DNA of 64,000 bases from Erwinia sp. 198. GTDB lineage: Bacteria; Pseudomonadota; Gammaproteobacteria; Enterobacterales; Enterobacteriaceae. How positions within the stretch are numbered: the stretch's first letter is position 1; each line of letters starts with the position of its first letter. The stretch spans positions 1 through 64,000 of the forward strand of contig NZ_RHUM01000013.1 in assembly GCF_003937915.1 (NCBI RefSeq), read 5' to 3'. A program made the translations under genes and the position numbers. Positions 10,575-20,467 of the stretch are shown here, piece after piece. The notes beneath the pieces were generated by a model that was not told where the DNA came from, did no database searches, and saw only the letters and a list, made by a program, of their open reading frames with translations.

Positions 10575-10674
10575 TTGTGTACAATTGGTGCGTTATCGTG
10601 CGCAAATTTTTACGCAGTATTTCAGAGCGCAAGCTCTTAAGTAGTAAACAACAAGCATATAAGGAAAAGATAGA

Positions 10675-10986
10675 ATGGCTAAGGGGCAATCATTGCAAGA
10701 TCCGTTCTTGAACGCACTGCGTCGCGAACGTGTTCCGGTTTCGATTTATTTGGTGAATGGTATTAAACTGCAGGGTCAGATTGAATCATTTGACCAATTT
10801 GTAATTTTACTGAAAAACACGGTTAGCCAGATGGTTTATAAACATGCCATTTCTACCGTTGTTCCGTCCCGTCCGGTCTCCCATCATAGCAACAACACGG
10901 GTGGCGGAAGCAGCAACTATCATCACGGTGGCAGTAATCAGGGAGCATCATCGCAGCCCCAGCAGGAAAGTGACGACGCAGAGTAA
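10675..10986 (+). CDS. hfq: RNA chaperone Hfq
   Basis: 103 residues. Hfq forms the hexameric Sm ring that pairs small RNAs with mRNAs. The Sm1 region ([34 protein letters not shown]) and the Sm2 motif (YKHAIST) are intact, including Q8, D9, F42, Y55, K56 and H57. The C-terminal tail from about 67 is disordered and rich in His, Gly, Ser and Asn. AAGGAAAA precedes the start. A 100-base gap from miaA leaves room for its own promoter, and hflX follows after a hairpin. Confidence 0.98.
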   Translation: MAKGQSLQDPFLNALRRERVPVSIYLVNGIKLQGQIESFDQFVILLKNTVSQMVYKHAISTVVPSRPVSHHSNNTGGGSSNYHHGGSNQGASSQPQQESDDAE

Positions 10987-10998
10987 TCACTCTTCTTT

Positions 10999-11024
10999 CA
11001 GGACGGGCCGGCTCGCCCGTCCTG
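10999..11024 (+). terminator. Hairpin between hfq and hflX
   Basis: Perfect 10-bp stem CAGGACGGGC / GCCCGTCCTG with a 6-base loop, 13 bases after the hfq stop. There is no U-run, so it is more likely an mRNA 3'-stabilising structure or partial attenuator than a full terminator. Confidence 0.45.
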
Positions 11025-11164
11025 GCAATGTCCCTGACTCGCGCCTCTTCTCAGGAAAAGGCGAACGGGCGTCGCTATTTAGCGCAAATGTGCATTTTGC
11101 CTCTGATCCCAGGCAGTATGGCCATCGTAAAGCAGGTTCAACAAGGTTCTGAGAGGTTTTAAGT

Positions 11165-12445
11165 TTGTTTGACCGTTATGATGCCGGTGAGCAGGCCGTA
11201 CTGGTACACATCTATTTCTCCCAAGACAGAGATATGGAAGATTTACAGGAGTTCGAAACTCTTGTCTCTTCCGCTGGTGTCGAAGCACTACGCGTAATTA
11301 CCGGAAGCCGCAAGGCGCCACATCCAAAATATTTTGTTGGTGAAGGTAAAGCCACAGAAATAGCCGAGGCGGTTAAAGCCAGCGGCGCTTCTGTCGTGCT
11401 CTTCGATCACGCCCTTAGTCCGGCTCAGGAACGCAACCTTGAAGCGTTGTGCCAGTGCCGCGTAATCGACCGCACCGGACTGATTCTGGACATCTTCGCC
11501 CAGCGTGCGCGTACCCACGAAGGTAAACTTCAGGTCGAGCTGGCTCAGTTACGCCATCTCGCCACGCGTCTGGTACGCGGCTGGACCCACCTGGAACGCC
11601 AGAAAGGCGGTATCGGCCTGCGCGGCCCGGGTGAAACTCAGCTGGAAACTGACCGTCGTCTGTTGCGTAACCGCATCACGCTTATCCTTTCCCGGCTTGA
11701 AAAAGTAGAGAAGCAGCGCGATCAGGGACGCCAGGCGCGCAATAAGGCCGATGTGCCTACGCTCTCGCTGGTCGGCTATACCAACGCCGGAAAATCCACC
11801 CTTTTTAACCGCATTACTTCTGCCGAGGTCTATGTCGCCAACCAGCTGTTTGCGACCCTGGATCCCACGCTGCGTCGCCTGGACGTGGCGGACGTAGGCG
11901 AAGTGGTGCTGGCGGATACCGTTGGCTTTATCCGTCATCTGCCGCACGATCTGGTCGCCGCTTTTAAAGCGACGCTGCAGGAAACACGGCAGGCCACGCT
12001 GCTGCTGCACGTTATCGACGCCGCCGATCTGCGCGTGGATGAGAATATTGAAGCCGTAGAAGAAGTGCTGGAAGAGATCGAAGCGAACGATATTCCGACG
12101 CTGCAGGTGATGAATAAGATTGATGCGCTGGAGGATTTCGTCCCCAGGATCGATCGCAATGATGAAAATCTGCCGGTTCGCGTCTGGGTTTCCGCGCAAA
12201 CGGGCGAAGGCATTCCGCTGCTGTTTCAGGCGCTGACCGAGCGTCTGGCGGGTGAAATAGCCCAATACGATTTACGCCTGCCGCCGGAAGCGGGGCGGCT
12301 GCGCAGCCGCTTTTATCAGCTGCAGGCGATAGAAAAAGAGTGGAACGAAGATGACGGCAGCGTAGGGTTACAGATACGCATGCCCATCGTTGACTGGCGC
12401 CGCCTGTGTAAACAGGAACCGGAGCTGGTGGATTACATTGTTTGA
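11165..12445 (+). CDS. hflX: Ribosome-associated GTPase HflX (TTG start)
   Basis: 426 residues. HflX is an HflX-family GTPase that binds the 50S subunit and splits stalled 70S ribosomes after heat stress. The N-terminal HflX domain contains the [18 protein letters not shown] segment. The G domain begins near 203 with GYTNAGKST, then DTVGFI (G3) and NKID (G4). TTG is chosen because the protein then begins [17 protein letters not shown], collinear with E. coli HflX. AGAGG lies about ten bases before it. Its place between hfq and hflK is the usual one. Confidence 0.96.
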   Translation: MFDRYDAGEQAVLVHIYFSQDRDMEDLQEFETLVSSAGVEALRVITGSRKAPHPKYFVGEGKATEIAEAVKASGASVVLFDHALSPAQERNLEALCQCRVIDRTGLILDIFAQRARTHEGKLQVELAQLRHLATRLVRGWTHLERQKGGIGLRGPGETQLETDRRLLRNRITLILSRLEKVEKQRDQGRQARNKADVPTLSLVGYTNAGKSTLFNRITSAEVYVANQLFATLDPTLRRLDVADVGEVVLADTVGFIRHLPHDLVAAFKATLQETRQATLLLHVIDAADLRVDENIEAVEEVLEEIEANDIPTLQVMNKIDALEDFVPRIDRNDENLPVRVWVSAQTGEGIPLLFQALTERLAGEIAQYDLRLPPEAGRLRSRFYQLQAIEKEWNEDDGSVGLQIRMPIVDWRRLCKQEPELVDYIV

Positions 12446-12507
12446 CGCCCGACTCGCGTATCCCGGCTCTGGGATAACACCGCATACACAATAAATGGAG
12501 CAGAAAC

Positions 12508-13740
12508 ATGGCGTGGAATCAGCCCGGGAATAACGGACAGGACCGCGACCCGTGGGGGAGCAGCAATAATCAAGGCGGCAACCCCGGGGGAAACAAAGGA
12601 GGGCGCGATAAAGGGCCTCCTGATTTGGATGATATTTTCCGCAAGCTAAGCAAAAAGCTTGGCGGTTTCGGCGGTGGTAAAAACGACGGCGGCCAGCAAG
12701 CGCCGGGACGCGGCGGTCGCCTGATCGGTATCGTTGCCGTCGCTGCGGTAGTGATTTGGGCAGGCAGCGGCTTCTATACCATTAAAGAGGCGGAGCGCGG
12801 CGTGGTAACACGTTTTGGCAAGTTCAGCCATCTGGTAGAGCCAGGCCTGAACTGGAAGCCGACCTTTATCGATCAGGTACGCGCCGTCAACGTTGAGGCG
12901 GTACGCGAACTGGCTGCATCAGGAACGATGCTGACTTCGGACGAGAACGTGGTGCGCGTGGAAATGAACGTGCAGTACCGCGTGACTAATCCGGAACGCT
13001 ATCTTTTTGCCGTAACCAGCGCGGACGACAGCCTGCGCCAGGCGACGGACAGCGCGCTGCGCGGCGTAATCGGTCGCTCAACGATGGATCGCATTTTGAC
13101 AGAGGGTCGTACCGTCGTGCGTAGCGATACCCAGCGCGAGCTGGAAGAGACGATCCGCCCTTACGATATGGGCATTACGCTGCTGGACGTCAACTTCCAG
13201 GCCGCTCGTCCGCCGGAAGAAGTAAAAGCCGCATTTGACGATGCCATTGCCGCGCGTGAAAACCGCGAGCAGTACGTTCGTGAAGCTGAAGCCTATGCTA
13301 ACGAAGTCCAGCCGCGCGCCAACGGCCAGGCCCAGCGTATTCTGGAAGAAGCACGCGCTTATAAAACGCGTACCGTGCTGGAAGCACAGGGTGAAGTGGC
13401 ACGCTTCGCCAAACTGCTGCCGGAATATAAAGCCGCGCCGGAGATCACCCGCGAGCGTCTCTATATTGAAACCATGGAGCGCGTACTGAGCCACACCCGT
13501 AAGGTGTTGGTTAACGATAAGGGCAACAACCTGATGGTGCTGCCGCTGGATCAGCTGATGCGTGGTCAGAGCGCCCCAGCGTCAGCGGGGCAGAATAACA
13601 ACAGCCTGCTCCATCTGCCGGCAGCCTCGGGCAGCAATGAACGCGCCAGCAACGGTTCGTCGTTCAGCCCGGACAGCATTATGGATCAGCGTCGGGTTAA
13701 TGCTCAGCGTAACGACACCCAGCGCGAAGGGAGAGATTAA
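12508..13740 (+). CDS. hflK: FtsH protease modulator HflK
   Basis: 410 residues. HflK is an inner-membrane SPFH/band-7 protein that with HflC forms the large periplasmic cage around FtsH. The N-terminal 70 residues are cytoplasmic and Gly/Asn/Asp rich. One membrane segment lies at about 72-92 (LIGIVAVAAVVIWAG), followed by the SPFH domain and a long helical region (AREAEAYANEVQPRANG). The tail is Asn/Ser rich. hflC follows after two bases, so the pair is co-translated. Confidence 0.97.
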   Translation: MAWNQPGNNGQDRDPWGSSNNQGGNPGGNKGGRDKGPPDLDDIFRKLSKKLGGFGGGKNDGGQQAPGRGGRLIGIVAVAAVVIWAGSGFYTIKEAERGVVTRFGKFSHLVEPGLNWKPTFIDQVRAVNVEAVRELAASGTMLTSDENVVRVEMNVQYRVTNPERYLFAVTSADDSLRQATDSALRGVIGRSTMDRILTEGRTVVRSDTQRELEETIRPYDMGITLLDVNFQAARPPEEVKAAFDDAIAARENREQYVREAEAYANEVQPRANGQAQRILEEARAYKTRTVLEAQGEVARFAKLLPEYKAAPEITRERLYIETMERVLSHTRKVLVNDKGNNLMVLPLDQLMRGQSAPASAGQNNNSLLHLPAASGSNERASNGSSFSPDSIMDQRRVNAQRNDTQREGRD

Positions 13741-13742
13741 GG

Positions 13743-14747
13743 ATGCGTAAGCCATTAATCGTGGTATTAATTGTGGTGCTGGTGGTGCTTTACGCATCGC
13801 TGTTTGTGGTGCAGGAAGGCCAGCGCGGCATCGTTATGCGCTTTGGCAAGGTACTGCGCGACGATGAAAATAAACCGCTGGTCTATGCGCCGGGCCTGCA
13901 CTTCAAGATCCCTTTCCTGGAATCCGTGAAGTCGCTGGACGCGCGCCTGCAGACGATGGATAACCAGGCCGATCGCTTCGTCACCAAAGAGAAGAAAGAT
14001 CTGATCGTGGATTCCTATATCAAATGGCGCATCAGCGATTTCAGCCGCTACTACCTGGCTACCGGCGGCGGCGACGTTTCGCAGGCGGAAGTGCTGCTGA
14101 AACGCAAATTCAGCGACCGTCTGCGTTCTGAGATTGGTCGTCTGGACGTGAAAGATATCGTTACCGACTCGCGGGGACGGTTGACTACCGACGTGCGTGA
14201 CGCCCTGAATACCGGCAGCGCAGGCCAGGATGACGAAATCGCTACGCCAGCGGCCGATGATGCTATCGCTTCCGCCGCGGCGCGCGTAGAGCGCGAAACC
14301 AGCAGCAAAGAGCCAGCGGTGAATCCGAACAGTATGGCGGCGTTAGGCATTCAGGTCGTTGACGTGCGCATCAAGCAGATCAACTTGCCGACCGAGGTGT
14401 CTGATGCTATCTACAATCGTATGCGCGCCGAGCGTGAAGCGGTTGCTCGTAGCCAGCGTTCACAGGGTCAGGAAGAGGCAGAGAAACTGCGTGCGGGCGC
14501 GGACTATGAGGTCACGCGCACGCTGGCCGAAGCACAGCGTACCGCGTTGATGACGCGGGGTGAAGGGGATGCCGAAGCGGCGAAACTTTTTGCCGACGCC
14601 TTCAGTCAGGATCCGGATTTTTATGCCTTTATCCGCAGCCTGCGCGCCTACGACAGCAGCTTCAACAGCAGTCAGGACGTAATGGTACTGAGCCCGGACA
14701 GCGACTTCTTCCGCTTTATGCAGTCGCCTTCCAAAGCAACTCGCTAA
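13743..14747 (+). CDS. hflC: FtsH protease modulator HflC
   Basis: 334 residues, the partner of HflK. A single N-terminal membrane segment (about 4-22, LIVVLIVVLVVLYASLFVV) is followed by the SPFH domain and a coiled helical region (RAEREAVARSQRSQGQEEAEKLRAGAD). The start is two bases after the hflK stop with GGGAGA upstream. A strong terminator follows, ending the long amiB-hflC unit and separating it from the glycan cluster. Confidence 0.97.
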   Translation: MRKPLIVVLIVVLVVLYASLFVVQEGQRGIVMRFGKVLRDDENKPLVYAPGLHFKIPFLESVKSLDARLQTMDNQADRFVTKEKKDLIVDSYIKWRISDFSRYYLATGGGDVSQAEVLLKRKFSDRLRSEIGRLDVKDIVTDSRGRLTTDVRDALNTGSAGQDDEIATPAADDAIASAAARVERETSSKEPAVNPNSMAALGIQVVDVRIKQINLPTEVSDAIYNRMRAEREAVARSQRSQGQEEAEKLRAGADYEVTRTLAEAQRTALMTRGEGDAEAAKLFADAFSQDPDFYAFIRSLRAYDSSFNSSQDVMVLSPDSDFFRFMQSPSKATR

Positions 14748-14764
14748 GCGTCTTCAATACACAG

Positions 14765-14790
14765 GCCGGGGATCTTCCCCGGCTTTTTTT
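14765..14790 (+). terminator. Rho-independent terminator after hflC
   Basis: Stem GCCGGGG (14765-14771) / CCCCGGC (14777-14783), loop of five bases, then seven T residues at 14784-14790. This is a textbook intrinsic terminator 17 bases past the hflC stop. Confidence 0.92.
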
Positions 14791-15057
14791 ATTCCTCTCT
14801 GCAAGCGTGATGCATTTGTTAATCAATTATTAATTAATAGTCGCGTAAAAATGTGATTATTCCGCTTTTTACCCCTTGCCGTTGACGGCCTGCCGCGCTT
14901 TGTGTAGCCTTTTTTTACCCTTGTTTTGTTAAACGATTAATACCTGAAAATATTCAACCATGATAAGCGCTTGCCGTTTTTAAATAAGCCGGAAGCTTTA
15001 CGGATTAAATAACCGGTCGGCCATCTTAAATTAGCGTTAATAACAGGATAAATGGAA
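14791..15057. promoter_or_regulatory. AT-rich leader of the glycan operon
   Basis: This 267-bp AT-rich gap between the hflC terminator and the first glycosyltransferase must carry the operon promoter. One possible sigma70 match is TTGTTA (14926-14931) with a 17-bp spacer to AATATT (14949-14954); the -10 match is poor. I found no JUMPstart/ops element (GGCGGTAG) of the kind that precedes many polysaccharide operons. Confidence 0.35.
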
Positions 15058-16239
15058 ATGGATTCTTCCAGAAATCCCCGCTGTGTTTTTTACTCACACG
15101 ACACAATGGGATTCGGCCATATACGCCGAAATATGTTGCTCAGTCAGTCAATAACAGCAGCCTGCCCTGATGCTGAAATATTACTTATTTCAGGCGTGCG
15201 CGAAGCCGGGGCCTTTATGCTGCCGCCCGGTGCAGACAGCCTTATCCTGCCTTCCTGGCAAAAAACCGCAGAGGGCAAGTATCACCCCCGCGCCTTAGGC
15301 AAAAAGGTTCAGCCGCTGGTCAGGCTGCGCTCGCAAATTATTTATGCGGCCATCAACGCTTTCTCGCCGGATATTATGATTGTGGATAACGTGCCACGTG
15401 GCGCCATGCGCGAGCTGGATCTCAGCCTGCCGCTGCTGGCCGCGAAAAAAACGCATCTGGTGCTGGGCCTGCGCGATATTCTTGACGAACCTGAAGCGGT
15501 AAAACAGCAGTGGTTTAAACAGGAAAACAGTACGGCGCTCGAAAAATTTTATTCCTCGATTTGGGTTTACGGCGACAGGTCACTTTACGATTTAGCTCGC
15601 GAATATCACTTTGACGCCGCAACCCAAAATAAGATGATTTTCACCGGCTATCTGGACGCGACATGCCGCATTCAAAGCTTTAGTCATGATGAGGCTGCGC
15701 CTGTCGCCCAGCCTTATGCGCTGTGCGTCGTGGGCGGCGGGCAGGATGGCTTTCGGCTGGCGGAAAGCTTTGTCAGCACCGTACTGCCCAACGGGATGCA
15801 CGGCGTATTAGTGACCGGATCGATGATGCCCGAACCGCAGCGGCTACGGCTAAAAAAGCTGGCCGCGGCGTTTCCTGAAAAAACCGTGGTGGAGTTCGTA
15901 GCGGAACCGCTAAAACTGCTGCGCTACGCCAGCCGCGTTATTGCGATGGGCGGATACAATACGCTGACGGAGCTGCTGGCTTTTAATAAAACGGCATTGA
16001 TTGTGCCGCGCGTCGTTCCCCGCAAGGAACAGTGGATCAGAGCAACAAAACTTGCCGCGCTGGGGCTGATTGATGCGCTGCATCCGGACCATTTATCCCC
16101 TGAACGGCTGGGCGACTGGCTGATGCAGCCCCGCCATTTTGTTAACCCGCGTGAAAAGCTTAATTTCGAGGGGCTGGAAAAAGTGGCTGCCAGCGTCCGG
16201 CAAATACTCAACGGCAAACGTATCGGGGAGTGTGTCTGA
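15058..16239 (+). CDS. GT-B glycosyltransferase, MurG/UGT-like
   Basis: 393 residues from the second ATG. AGGA at 15045-15048 is nine bases from this ATG but only three from the one at 15052. The N-terminus has the GT-B loop SHDTMGFGHIRRN, and the C-terminus has the nucleotide-sugar motif GGYNTLTELLAFNKTALIVP, as in family GT28/GT1 enzymes. There is no signal peptide or clear membrane segment, so it is probably cytosolic or peripheral. It begins a six-gene coupled operon and its stop overlaps the next ATG by one base. Donor and acceptor cannot be predicted. Its absence from the E. coli locus marks the operon as accessory. Confidence 0.8.
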   Translation: MDSSRNPRCVFYSHDTMGFGHIRRNMLLSQSITAACPDAEILLISGVREAGAFMLPPGADSLILPSWQKTAEGKYHPRALGKKVQPLVRLRSQIIYAAINAFSPDIMIVDNVPRGAMRELDLSLPLLAAKKTHLVLGLRDILDEPEAVKQQWFKQENSTALEKFYSSIWVYGDRSLYDLAREYHFDAATQNKMIFTGYLDATCRIQSFSHDEAAPVAQPYALCVVGGGQDGFRLAESFVSTVLPNGMHGVLVTGSMMPEPQRLRLKKLAAAFPEKTVVEFVAEPLKLLRYASRVIAMGGYNTLTELLAFNKTALIVPRVVPRKEQWIRATKLAALGLIDALHPDHLSPERLGDWLMQPRHFVNPREKLNFEGLEKVAASVRQILNGKRIGECV

Positions 16240-17444
16240 TGACGTCTGAACCGCTGCGTGTGGGCTATGTGCTGAAGCGCTACCCACGCTTTTCAGAAAC
16301 CTTTGTCGTCAATGAAATCCTGGCGCACGAGCGCGCGGGCCTCAGCCTGATAATTTTTGCGCTCGGGCCGGTAATGGAAACGCATTTCCAGCCCGATATC
16401 GGCGCGGTGAAGGCACCTGTTATTCGCCTGACGGATAAGCAGCGTAACATCGAGCTTTTCTGGGGGCTGGTAAAAGAGGGGCTGGCAGCGCTGCCTGATT
16501 TTGCCGTGCGGTTGGCGGAGGAGCGGGATCACGACGTGCACGAGCTGGCGCAGGGCATTTCGCTCGCGCTGGCCGTCAGACAGCACGCATTGCGGCATCT
16601 GCATGCGCATTTCGCCACCCAGGCCGCCACCGTGGCGCGTCTTGCCGCAAAGTTCAGCGACATAAGCTGGTCTTTCACTGCCCATGCGAAAGACATCTAT
16701 TACCGCTATGACACGGATATTCAGCTGGCCCGCAAAATACAGGACGCCAGCCATGTGATAACCGTGTCCGATTACAATCTTGCGTGGCTATGCGAGCGTT
16801 ATGGCGGCGATCGGCAGAAAGTCAGTCGGCTTTATAACGGGCTGGATCTGCGCCAGTTTCCCTGGCTTTCACCGCTCAAACGACAGGCCCATATTCTGGC
16901 GGTGGGGCGGCTGGTGCCTAAAAAAGGATTCCGCGTGCTGATTGCCGCCCTGGCGCAGCTGCAGGCCAAAGCCATTCCGTTCCACTGTACGCTGATTGGC
17001 GACGGGCCGGAACGGTCGGCGCTGGAGGCGGCTGTCGTTAGCTGTGAACTACAGGCAAAGGTGTCCTTTACCGGCCTGTTGTCGCGCCAGCGCGTAGCGA
17101 AGGCTATCCAACAGAGCGCCATGGTGGTTGCGCCCTGCATCATCAGCGAGGATGGCGATCGCGACGGCCTGCCAACCATTATGGTTGAAGCGATGGCGCT
17201 GGGCACACCGGTGATCTCCACTCGCGTGGCAGGGATCCCGGAGCTGGTCATTGATGGTCAAACCGGGCTTTGCGTCGGCCCCGAAGATGTCGTCGGCCTG
17301 GCCGATGCGATGGTCATGCTGTTGAGCGGACAGGATATGCGTGAAAAGCTGGCAAGGCAGGCGCGCAGGATGATTGTTCGCGACTATGACATCGACCGTA
17401 ACATCATGGAAATGCAAAAGATATTTACTCCAGAGCAGAAATAA
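16239..17444 (+). CDS. Family 4 glycosyltransferase (WcaL/AmsK-like)
   Basis: 401 residues. It starts at the ATG overlapping the previous stop (TGATG), eight bases after GGGGAG. The N-terminus LKRYPRFSETFVVNEILAHE is typical of exopolysaccharide GT4 enzymes such as WcaL and AmsK. HLHAHFATQAATVARLAA and FTAHAKDIYYRYD follow. The C-terminal donor site shows EDGDRDGLPTIMVEAMALG, the retaining GT4 EX7E signature, then VISTRVAGIPELV. It probably adds one sugar to the glycan built by this operon. The exact linkage is unknown. Confidence 0.85.
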   Translation: MTSEPLRVGYVLKRYPRFSETFVVNEILAHERAGLSLIIFALGPVMETHFQPDIGAVKAPVIRLTDKQRNIELFWGLVKEGLAALPDFAVRLAEERDHDVHELAQGISLALAVRQHALRHLHAHFATQAATVARLAAKFSDISWSFTAHAKDIYYRYDTDIQLARKIQDASHVITVSDYNLAWLCERYGGDRQKVSRLYNGLDLRQFPWLSPLKRQAHILAVGRLVPKKGFRVLIAALAQLQAKAIPFHCTLIGDGPERSALEAAVVSCELQAKVSFTGLLSRQRVAKAIQQSAMVVAPCIISEDGDRDGLPTIMVEAMALGTPVISTRVAGIPELVIDGQTGLCVGPEDVVGLADAMVMLLSGQDMREKLARQARRMIVRDYDIDRNIMEMQKIFTPEQK

Positions 17445-17474
17445 ATTCTGCGCATGAAAAAAGGATTTTCATTT

Positions 17475-18650
17475 ATGCGAGTTGCTTTCATCTGTGCAGA
17501 TGGCGGGATCCCCGTTTTTGGCTGTAAGGGTGCATCCGTCCATATTCAGGAAGTGCTGCGCGCGCTTCTCAGGCAGGGGGCGAAAATCGTGCTTTTTGCC
17601 CGTCGTATCGGTACGCCGCCTGACGATCTACAAGGGATCAAACTTGTCTCGCTCGATCCCTTCGATCCGCCTGCGGCAGACAATGCGCTGGCGCGTGTTG
17701 AAATGGCGCTGGCCATTAATGCTCAGCTGGAGCAGGCGCTCCGGGCCGAAGGCCCGTTCGATTTGGTATATGAACGCTATTCCCTGTGGAGCTTCGCCGG
17801 GCTGGCGTATGCGCATCGACAGGGCTGGCGCACGGTGCTGGAAGTCAATGCGCCGCTGATTGAAGAACAAAAAAACTACCGCGAGCTGGTGGCGGAAAAA
17901 AAGGCCGTAGCGGTACTGAAAAAGCTGCTTGCCAGTGCGACGGCGGTGATTGCTGTTTCACCTGGCGTAAAAAAGTGGCTGACTGGCTTTACCGGTTCTG
18001 CAGAGCGCATCCACGTTATTGCTAATGGCGTCGATCCGTTGCGCTTTCGGTCACCCACAGCGCAGCTGCATCCGGAAAATAGCTGGGGAGCGATAACCAT
18101 CGGTTTTGTCGGCACGCTTAAGGCCTGGCACGACGTAGAAACGCTGCTGGATGCCTTTGTGCTGCTGCAGCTGCAGCGTCCTGACGTCTGGCTACTGATC
18201 GTCGGCGATGGCCCACAGCGGCAGAAACTGCAAAAAACGGTGCAGGCGAGAGCGATCTCCGGCGTCGCTTTCGCCGGTGCCGTTAGTCCGGCGACGGTGC
18301 CGGACTGGCTGAACAGGATGGACATTGCCGTCGCGCCCTATCCACAGCTGGCGGACTTCTATTTCTCACCCCTGAAAATCTACGAGTATATGGCCGCCCA
18401 GCTGCCGGTTGTGGCAACGCGTGTCGGTCACCTTGCCGAAGTGATTGACCACGGCGTTACGGGGATGCTGGTAGAGCCGGGCGATGCCACGGCGCTTTGC
18501 GTTTTGCTTCGGCAGCTGGTCGATCAACCCCTGCTGCGTCAGCGCCTTGGCGTGGCCGCACGGCGCTTCGTCATGGAGCATCACAGCTGGGATAAGGTAG
18601 TCAGCGAGACCCTGCGGATAGCGCAAATGCCTGCCGGGAGCACAAGCTGA
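17475..18650 (+). CDS. Second family 4 glycosyltransferase
   Basis: 391 residues. The ATG at 17475 is preferred over 17454 because AAAAGGA lies ten bases before it, while the upstream ATG has no ribosome site. It is a GT-B fold: an N-terminal GGIPVFGCKGASVHIQEVLRAL loop region, IANGVDPLRF in the middle, and a C-terminal FYFSPLKIYEYMAAQLPVVATRVGHLAEVI that fits the GT4 donor site (SPLK.YEYMA variant of EX7E). It lies 30 bases after the previous gene and overlaps the ABC exporter start by one base. The role is probably sequential sugar addition; specificity is unknown. Confidence 0.83.
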   Translation: MRVAFICADGGIPVFGCKGASVHIQEVLRALLRQGAKIVLFARRIGTPPDDLQGIKLVSLDPFDPPAADNALARVEMALAINAQLEQALRAEGPFDLVYERYSLWSFAGLAYAHRQGWRTVLEVNAPLIEEQKNYRELVAEKKAVAVLKKLLASATAVIAVSPGVKKWLTGFTGSAERIHVIANGVDPLRFRSPTAQLHPENSWGAITIGFVGTLKAWHDVETLLDAFVLLQLQRPDVWLLIVGDGPQRQKLQKTVQARAISGVAFAGAVSPATVPDWLNRMDIAVAPYPQLADFYFSPLKIYEYMAAQLPVVATRVGHLAEVIDHGVTGMLVEPGDATALCVLLRQLVDQPLLRQRLGVAARRFVMEHHSWDKVVSETLRIAQMPAGSTS

Positions 18651-20467
18651 TGTCTCTGTCCTGGCTGCAGGCCGCCGCCCGCTTCGCTCCCTGGCTTCGC
18701 CAGCAGCGCGGCTTAATTGTGCGTTCGCTTATTTTCCTGCTGCTGGCGACCGGCATGCGCCTGCTGGAGCCGTGGCCGCTGGCCTTTATTATTGACGAGG
18801 TGCTGGCGCCGTCTGACGCGCCGGTTACGGGCAGGCTGAATACGCTGGTTGCTCATCCTGGCGCGGCGCATCTGCTGCTGCTCTGCGCCGGCAGCGTTAT
18901 CCTGATTGCCGCCGTTAAAGCCGGCCTGAGCTACCTGAGCACCGTTGGCCTGGCGATAGCGGGCAATCGCATCATCAGCCTGCTTCGTCAGGAGCTGTTC
19001 AATCATCTGCAAAGCCTGTCGTTAAGCTTTCATCATCAGGCAAAGAGTGGCGATCTCACCACGCGATTGATCAACGATATCGGAATGCTGCGCGAGGCGA
19101 TCGTTACGGCGATGGTGCCCATGCTGGCGAATATCCTGATCCTGACCGGCATGTTCGGCATGATGCTTTATATCAATTGGAAACTGACGCTGCTGTCGCT
19201 GTTGTTGATGCCGCTGCTGTTGTTCAGTACTCGCCGCACCAGCGTAAAAGTGCATAAGGTCAGCCGCGACCAGCGCAAGCGGGAAGGGGCGCTGGCCGCC
19301 AGTGCCGCTGAATTCCTCGGCGCGATAGGCGTGGTGCAGGCGTTATCGCTGGAACCCGTCGCCGCCAGCCGTTTTGCGGTTGACGATGTAAAAAGCCTGC
19401 GTCAAAACGTGCAGTCCCGTCGCCTGCTGGCGGGCCTGGAGCGCAGGGTCGATCTGATCATCGCTTTCGCTACGGCGACGGTTCTCTATTACGGCGCAAG
19501 CGAAGTGCTGAAAAACCGGATGTCGCCCGGCGATTTACTGATTTTTGTCTCCTACCTTAAAAACTCGTTTCGGCCCGTGCGCGAGTACGCCAAATATGCC
19601 GGACGCCTGTCAAAAGCGCTTGCCGCAGGTGAACGCGTCACCAACCTGCTGGATATCCGACCGGCAATTGTCGATTGTCCGGGTGCGCAGACGGCCCGTG
19701 TTCGCGGCGAAATCTGCTGTGAGGACGTCAGCTTTAGCTATCCGACCTCGCAACAGCACGACACGCTGCGGCATATCAGCTTTTCGCTGGGCATTGGCGA
19801 GTCGCTGGCTATTGTAGGATCTTCCGGCACGGGGAAATCCACGCTGCTCAGCCTGCTGCTGCGGCTGTACGATCCGCAGGCGGGCCGTATCCTGCTCGAC
19901 GGGCAGGACATCCGGCACTGCACCATTAAAAGCGTGCGGCAAAATATCAGCTATGTGCCGCAAAACAGCCTGCTGTTCGGCCTGAGCGTTCGGGAAAATA
20001 TTGCCATGGCGGCGCTGAAAGCCGTGACGGATCGGCAGGTTTACGCGGCGGCCAGGCTGGCTGGCGCGCACGAGTTTATTATGCGCTTGCCGCAGGGGTA
20101 CGACACCGTGCTCAGCGAAAGGGGCAACTCGCTGTCCGGCGGCCAGCGCCAGCGTATCGCCATCGCCCGCGCCGCCGTGAGGCAGAGCCCGGTGCTGCTG
20201 CTGGACGAGCCGGATACGGGGCTGGACTGTGAAAGCAAGCACCGACTGACCGAGGCGCTGGCCCGGCTGATGGCCGATCGCACCACGATTATCGTGACGC
20301 ATAATCTTTCCTTCGCCGCGCGAGCCCAGCGGATCCTCGTGATGGAAGAGGGCGAAATCGTTGAGCAGGGCACGCACGAGCTGCTGCTGGAAAGCCGCGG
20401 GCGCTACGCCCATCTATGGGCATTACAGCGAAGCAACAACAGGGACGTATCCTATGCTACGGAATAA
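18650..20467 (+). CDS. MsbA-type ABC exporter (fused membrane and ATPase domains)
   Basis: 605 residues, a half-transporter expected to act as a homodimer. Six membrane helices fill about 20-320, for example LIFLLLATGMRLLEPWPLAFII and ILILTGMFGMMLYI. The nucleotide-binding domain has Walker A GSSGTGKST near 390, a Q-loop, signature LSGGQRQRIA near 494, Walker B VLLLDEPD near 516 and the H-loop THN. MsbA-like exporters flip lipids or lipid-linked sugars across the inner membrane. With three glycosyltransferases upstream, a glycolipid or lipid-linked oligosaccharide is the likely cargo (inference). It overlaps the next gene by 14 bases. Confidence 0.92.
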   Translation: MSLSWLQAAARFAPWLRQQRGLIVRSLIFLLLATGMRLLEPWPLAFIIDEVLAPSDAPVTGRLNTLVAHPGAAHLLLLCAGSVILIAAVKAGLSYLSTVGLAIAGNRIISLLRQELFNHLQSLSLSFHHQAKSGDLTTRLINDIGMLREAIVTAMVPMLANILILTGMFGMMLYINWKLTLLSLLLMPLLLFSTRRTSVKVHKVSRDQRKREGALAASAAEFLGAIGVVQALSLEPVAASRFAVDDVKSLRQNVQSRRLLAGLERRVDLIIAFATATVLYYGASEVLKNRMSPGDLLIFVSYLKNSFRPVREYAKYAGRLSKALAAGERVTNLLDIRPAIVDCPGAQTARVRGEICCEDVSFSYPTSQQHDTLRHISFSLGIGESLAIVGSSGTGKSTLLSLLLRLYDPQAGRILLDGQDIRHCTIKSVRQNISYVPQNSLLFGLSVRENIAMAALKAVTDRQVYAAARLAGAHEFIMRLPQGYDTVLSERGNSLSGGQRQRIAIARAAVRQSPVLLLDEPDTGLDCESKHRLTEALARLMADRTTIIVTHNLSFAARAQRILVMEEGEIVEQGTHELLLESRGRYAHLWALQRSNNRDVSYATE